NCBI RefSeq assembly: GCF_905220415.1
Contig: NC_059558.1
Location: 74,501-138,500, forward strand
Direction: 5' to 3'
DNA: 64,000 nt
Origin: Colias croceus
Taxonomy: Eukaryota > Arthropoda > Insecta > Lepidoptera > Pieridae
Part shown: one piece after another, positions 58,993 through 64,000 of the stretch
Layout of the letters: the number at the start of each line of letters is the position of its first letter
How positions within the stretch are numbered: the stretch's first letter is position 1
Notes under the pieces: generated by a model
Told to the model about the DNA's origin: nothing
Seen by the model: the letters and a program-made list of their open reading frames with translations, nothing else
Database searches by the model: none
Position numbers and translations under genes: made by a program

Positions 58993-61900
58993 TAGCTGTG
59001 TTTTATATCGATAAAATATTAAAGGAACGTTTTGTGTTCAATAACAGGAAAAAAATATTATATTGAACATTTTGATTTTCTTCAATAAATACCAAGTATT
59101 AACCTTTTGTATAATTAAATAACCTTTTGTTTATTTGTGAACGTATTTTACAAAAGGTTATTTTGTAAACCTTTCATATTTATTTAAATACTTTTACACA
59201 TTTACAAAAACACCTGTCTTTTAGAAAAGCTGTTTTATGAACATTTTCTATTATTCTGGAGCTGAAAAATATATGAATAATTCACAAACAGAGAAAAGAC
59301 AGTGTTTTCATTGTCTCGTTGTTGTTTTAAATATAATAATATAAATCCACAATATATTTGTATTCGCGTAGAGGGTCGTGAATATGCGGTATGTTCATGT
59401 CAAAAGAAATGTGATTTAAATACCTTAGAACGAATTTTATTTTTAACAAATATTGTTCATTCCGGTTTCTAGTAATCACCATAAACAATTAACACTGGAC
59501 CGCATCCTTTGCTTAAAACAGAACAAATCTTATATTCATGCATACAAAAATAAAACCCTAATGCATAACTCTCTTTCTTAATTGTGTTATGTTTTCCAAC
59601 ATATCAAGTTATTTACAACGAGCGTGGATATTTCACACCAGTCGCGCGCCTCAATTTAACGCGATAAAAATGTGTACTTAAATGTACGTTGTTCATTATC
59701 TATGAGCCAAATTTAATTCCTTCCATGTTTTTCCACGAACAACGATCTAACCATATAAATATTAAAATATGCGTAGCTTTAAGCTATGGAATGAATACGC
59801 GTTTTAATATTATAAGCCGTATGAGGTTTATCCGGATTAAACCTGCATAAAAATTACACAAGCCTTTTCACCTTAAGTAAGTTATTCATTTGATAATTTT
59901 GCCTGGATTGAAGAAAAACAGGAAGATGCGTAGTACGGGTTGCTACGGAGCTATATCAAGGTATGTGGCCGTACCTATGTCCCGGCATTACCCTGATTGA
60001 CTCGCAATTAATAGAACAAAATAAAACCTAAGTTCCTAATTTAAAATGTAGCTTTCTAATGAAAAAATGTCATCAAAATCTGTGAAGTAGTTTTACGTAC
60101 GTTTTACGTACGATCTAATAAATCAATTACCTATTTTCTTTGTACAATATTAGTTTAGTTAATAAAACATTTACTGTGGCTTCGTTCTGCAGTAAATTGA
60201 GCTCTGTTACTACAATGTGTGATACCGTTGAAATTACAGTTTAATTGAACATGTGTACGATCGACAACTAGAAAGTTGAAAGCTCATTAATTTATCGATC
60301 AGCAATGATATTATAAAATATACAAATATTTTAATATTTATTAAAAAATAAATTAATTACAATGCAACTCTCAGTAAGAGAGACTATAATGTTAATCGCT
60401 AAATTATAAAGTTTTAGGCCTTCATTTTGTTCAATTTATTTCAGATCGTATCACTTATAAATTAGCGTCTAAAACTGGACAGCTAATGTTTGAGCTTAGT
60501 TTTAATTACATCACATTACTTTTTTAACATAACCTATGTTTTTTAATAAATTAAATTAAATTGTAGGTATCAAATTACTGTTTGATAATTATCATTTACT
60601 CGTACACGTAACTCAGAAACTAAGGGCCTTACATTCGCAATGTTCTATAACTAAAGAATTCCTTTTGATAGCTTCCTAAACCACCTTGGGCTAACGAAGG
60701 CCGTAGTTAGAATTGAGAGACAGCACGAACGAGCTTTGTACATGTTTTATTGTATTCCAGGCTTTATTGACTGAGATACGATAAATGCTTGCTACAGTTA
60801 CGGTATTTCATGAGAAATAAGATTACTACTTACTTTGTATTGTAGTATTGTTTATAGGTGGGTAATGCTTTTTTAGGACGTCTGTAGTATTGTGGTGTAA
60901 ATTAAGGAATGCTGTCGTATTCTTTAATTCAAACAAGTTTTGTAATTTGACGGATAATCTTCCTTCCACGAAAAATAAATTAAACATCAAGAAGTATAAA
61001 AAGTTTGGGAGTTTTTTGAAATATAACTTATGAAGGAACACGCCTAAAGGAAAAAGAGGGTTCTAACCTTGTATGGGGAAAGGAGGAAATGTATTTTACG
61101 AGTACATCTGATCGAATTTCTCTACGACAAGCGACTCTTGCTAACTCTATTTTATAAAGACTTTGTAAGTGACAATGGAATAGCAATGAACTTCTTAGTT
61201 CAATGGCAAAGAAGTGAGCGTAGATAGAGGTCATGTATTCGATGCCTGTAGGAGACAAATAAAGAATAACGTCTTATATTACGACATTGGCATTTCATTT
61301 TATGGCCATACATTCCAATAAAAAAACTAATATATCAATAAAGAACATAGAAGAAAATTCAGTTTTTAATTTGTCAGATCAATCGCTGTTTACTACAACA
61401 GCTGTTTATTAGGTAAGTGAGCCGGTCATGCGATACTTGAGCCTTATTGCCGCGTCACGTCAAGGGACGGGTCCCTTGACACGTAGCACGTGACACATGA
61501 CACGTTGTGGTGACATCCAGATACGTTAATTAGCTGTTTATTCAATTGTATAATATTGAGACTTGTGGAAAGGCTGAAGTTGCTTTTTTAGCTCATTAAG
61601 TACATGCAATTATTGTAATTATGCGAAGTGTAATAGCTATTTTATGCTTTCAATTCGATTGCGTAGTTTATGTTAGGTATAGTTGGATATATAGTTTACG
61701 AGGGAGGTTACTAGTTCTTAGGTTGACGCAAGGGTACGATTTTATATCATTGGTCCCGAGTCAATATAGTACCTACTAAAAGTGTCATTACTTCTCTTAA
61801 TATAGCAAAGACATTTTATAAACAAATAATGCAACTTTTTTTAAGATAGTAGTAATTAGAGTCAAAAGAATATGAATATATGGGAGATGCGAGTATTAAG

Positions 61901-62039
61901 TTTGGAAAGCAATAATATAATAAATACACAGCTTTGAGCGGTTGGGTGAAAGCTCTTCCAAATGTCAAAGCTAGTACATTCAGTTCAATAACTAAAGTTT
62001 ACTATGTGTTACTTTTGTAAATATATATTTAGAACTAGG
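58993..62039. other. Non-coding AT-rich stretch
   Basis: No exon is visible. At 61460-61479 TCAAGGGACGGGTCCCTTGA forms a 9-bp inverted repeat. It is followed by CACGTG (61488-61493) and repeated TGACAC boxes, a possible but unproven regulatory cluster. Confidence 0.35.
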
Positions 62040-62262
62040 TTTTCGCCCGCGGCTTCGCCCGAAACCCGCATAGTTCCCGTTCCCATGGGATTTTCGGGAT
62101 TGCGTCATTTTCCCGGGATAAAAAGTAGCCTATGTCCTTTCTCGGGTATAAAAATATCTCTATACCAAATTTAATGAAAATTGGGTCCGTAATTTAAGCG
62201 TGATTGAGTAACAGACAGACAGACAGAGTTATTTTCGCATTTATAATATTAGTATGAATATT
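62040..62262 (+). repeat. Retroposon tail (RTE/SINE-like)
   Basis: 'cgcccgcggcttcgcccgaa', 'ccgcatagttcccgttccca' and 'gggataaaaagtagcctatg' lead to an end 'gcatttataatattagtatga', as at 45050-45290. The (CAGA)n run near 62214 is part of it. Confidence 0.75.
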
Positions 62263-62328
62263 TTATTTTCAACTAAATTGACTGTTTCGTTTTCATTAAA
62301 GATAATAATATTTACCTTCATTACGTAG

Positions 62329-62483
62329 GTGACATCACACGCTATATCGGAGTGGCCATCAAATCCGACGGGAACAATATTTTGGTTCACACTCTTCCCA
62401 CTCGCAGCCGGTCCATAAGTCAGACTGAGATGGATGATGTCCGCGATCTGTTACTGTCCGAATTAAATAAACGGTGGAAATAA
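62329..62483 (+). CDS. Candidate terminal coding exon of unknown gene
   Basis: After a plausible acceptor (TTACGTAG, 62328) one frame runs 51 codons to TAA. It encodes DITRYIGVAIKSDG...TLPTRSRSISQTEMDD...LLLSELNKRWK. AATAAA overlaps the last codons. Base composition is richer than the flanks. The frame would need an upstream exon in phase 1, which I did not find. A second frame (VTSHAISEWPSNP...) is also open for 29 codons. I do not recognise the protein; it could be an old retrogene or mobile-element piece. Confidence 0.25.
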
Positions 62484-64000
62484 TGTGTTTATTTTGTGAA
62501 AACTATTCTATCAGCGATTTGTTTGATATTTTAACGCAATTCATTCAGTTGAAAATAGCGTTGTCTATATTTAAACTATCTGACCCGCTAAACTTCATGC
62601 CGACAATATTTTCTTCGTGTTTTTTTGTGAAAATTTTGCAGATTATTTAAATAGACAATTGTACTAAATTTTGGCATTTATTATTGAAGTATACTCGTAG
62701 AGCATTGTCCGACATTTTCTTATTACATCTATTAGAATATAAATAGTATACTTGTAACTATTTGTGAAAGTTTTTGATGTTTCTTATCTAAATCCAAGCT
62801 TAATTATGTATGTTATCTTTGACGAGAGTTTCAGAGCAACTAGAAGAGTTTCTTATCGGGTTGTGTCTAAGCATCGTCGAAGTAGTGTCTTATTGTTAGT
62901 TTATCTGATCACTGATGATATGAATAGCTATTTAGTTTATTGTATGGTTGAGAATATAGGTAGGTAATGCGTAATAAGAATCATAAAATATGCATTTCTT
63001 TGCAAAAATACAGTTAGAATATAAATATTGACGATTGCTATAAGGACAGGTAAAATTAAAAATAGATATCGGTCAGTGCGAGCCGAACTCGCGCTAAAGA
63101 GTAACTGCACAAATCCTTCGTCATCATCCGTTCATCCAGTTAATAAACGTGACAACCGTTGTATATTCTTAAACGGAACCCTAAAAACGTTTAGTAAGTA
63201 CCTACTAAAGATTAAGTATGGGATTACTCTTTATACCATAAGAGACGGTCAGTAGTACTAATAACAATTGATAGCTACAAGCTCTGCATGCAATGCGTTG
63301 CGATGCGTTGATCGCATTAATTATTATCTCCTCTGATAACACAAGGGATAATACACAGCAGAATGATGTAGACGTTGGCGGGAGCCGGGAGCCGGTAACT
63401 CATGCATAATATTATCATACTATTGAGGTATCGATACTGAAGTTATAGATGTGACATGCGTGAGGAAATCTGTTTTTTGGTTATTTGAATTTTACTATAA
63501 AATATAACACAAAATATCATGACCAAGAAAGTTTGTAGCAATGTTTATTTGTAACTCTATCACGTGAAAACAGTTGAACGGATTTTAATGATAATTGGCA
63601 GCATTGAAATTTATGTACCTACCACCCGCAGTAGCATATATGTCTTTGTTAATTTGTTATTTACAAATTAACAAAGACATACTGCGGTGTTACTGCGGGT
63701 TGAGCCGTGGATGAAAAAGTCGCAGTAAAATTAACTGTGTTTCAACGCGTTCATTTTATTATATGTATATTTTTTTTAATTTACGAAATAAGGAGCACCG
63801 CAACGAGCACTGATATTTTAGACATGACTTACCTATGTACACTACTAGAAAGTATACGCTACGCTACGTCATATATATTAATTCGATAGCTCTACCAGAT
63901 TATAAGTTTCCACATCTATTCTACAATTTCAATAGTCATAATCTTTCATTGTATACATATGTATACTAAATAGTATAAGAAGCTCGTTCCATCGCGAATG
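62484..64000. other. Non-coding AT-rich stretch to the window end
   Basis: Nothing is recognisable except the hairpin at 63624-63700 and short GATGCGTTG repeats near 63293-63312. Confidence 0.4.
63624..63700. repeat. 77-bp hairpin with perfect 18-bp inner stem
   Basis: ATGTCTTTGTTAATTTGT (63640-63657) and its exact complement (63663-63680) enclose a 5-base loop. ACCCGCAGTA/TACTGCGGGT extend the structure outside after a short interruption. Size and shape fit a small MITE remnant or a microRNA-precursor-like hairpin. Confidence 0.6.

Overview
The window looks like nuclear DNA of a lepidopteran insect (moth or butterfly). It is AT-rich, and its host genes are split into short exons by introns with GT-AG (once GC-AG) borders. 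It is crowded with insect-type mobile elements: a BEL/Pao LTR retrotransposon, a tRNA-derived SINE, P-, piggyBac-, pogo- and hAT-like DNA elements, foldback MITEs, and retroposon tails containing 'gcgaagccg'. I assembled all gene models by hand from splice sites, reading frame and remembered protein families; no search was run.

Layout. 1-1483: repeats. 1484-7811: a complete BEL/Pao retrotransposon with apparently identical 244-bp LTRs, a 5-bp target duplication and one intact 1723-codon gag-pol frame. 8110-13797 (minus): seven exons of a chondroitin-polymerizing-factor (CHPF, chondroitin sulfate synthase 2) homologue. Its C-terminal exons lie beyond the left edge, so the BEL element sits antisense in its last visible intron. 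14322-16635: a decayed piggyBac-like element. About 16.7-25.8 kb: mostly non-coding, with repeats and a possible promoter near 22.05 kb. 25853-29493 (plus): nine exons of a trehalose/sugar transporter of the major facilitator superfamily (Tret1-like), with a first exon I could not find. 30737-32457 and 32916-35032: two copies of one P-element-like transposon in opposite orientation, each with its own perfect 8-bp target duplication and a THAP zinc-finger exon relic. 35832-40324 (plus): ARL6/BBS3, the ciliary small GTPase, in four coding exons. 41861-45638: a probable piggyBac-like element with a pogo-like element nested in it. 47747-48451: a hAT MITE. From about 48.5 kb to the end there is mostly AT-rich non-coding DNA with MITEs, retroposon tails and two weak candidate exons.

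Most informative region. Only 458 bp separate the two P-like elements. That gap holds a sequence fitting the RFX X-box (GTTGCCATGACAAC), a TATAAAAA box and a strong splice donor. A matching acceptor lies 15 bases before the ARL6 ATG. The natural reading is that this gap holds the ARL6 promoter and 5' untranslated exon, and that the right-hand P-like element landed in the 5' UTR intron about 25 bp after the donor. ARL6 has further oddities: a GC-AG first coding intron filled by three kinds of tandem repeat, and loss of the usual switch II glutamine.

The three host genes do not form an obvious functional unit. They act in glycosaminoglycan synthesis in the Golgi, sugar uptake at the plasma membrane, and ciliary trafficking.
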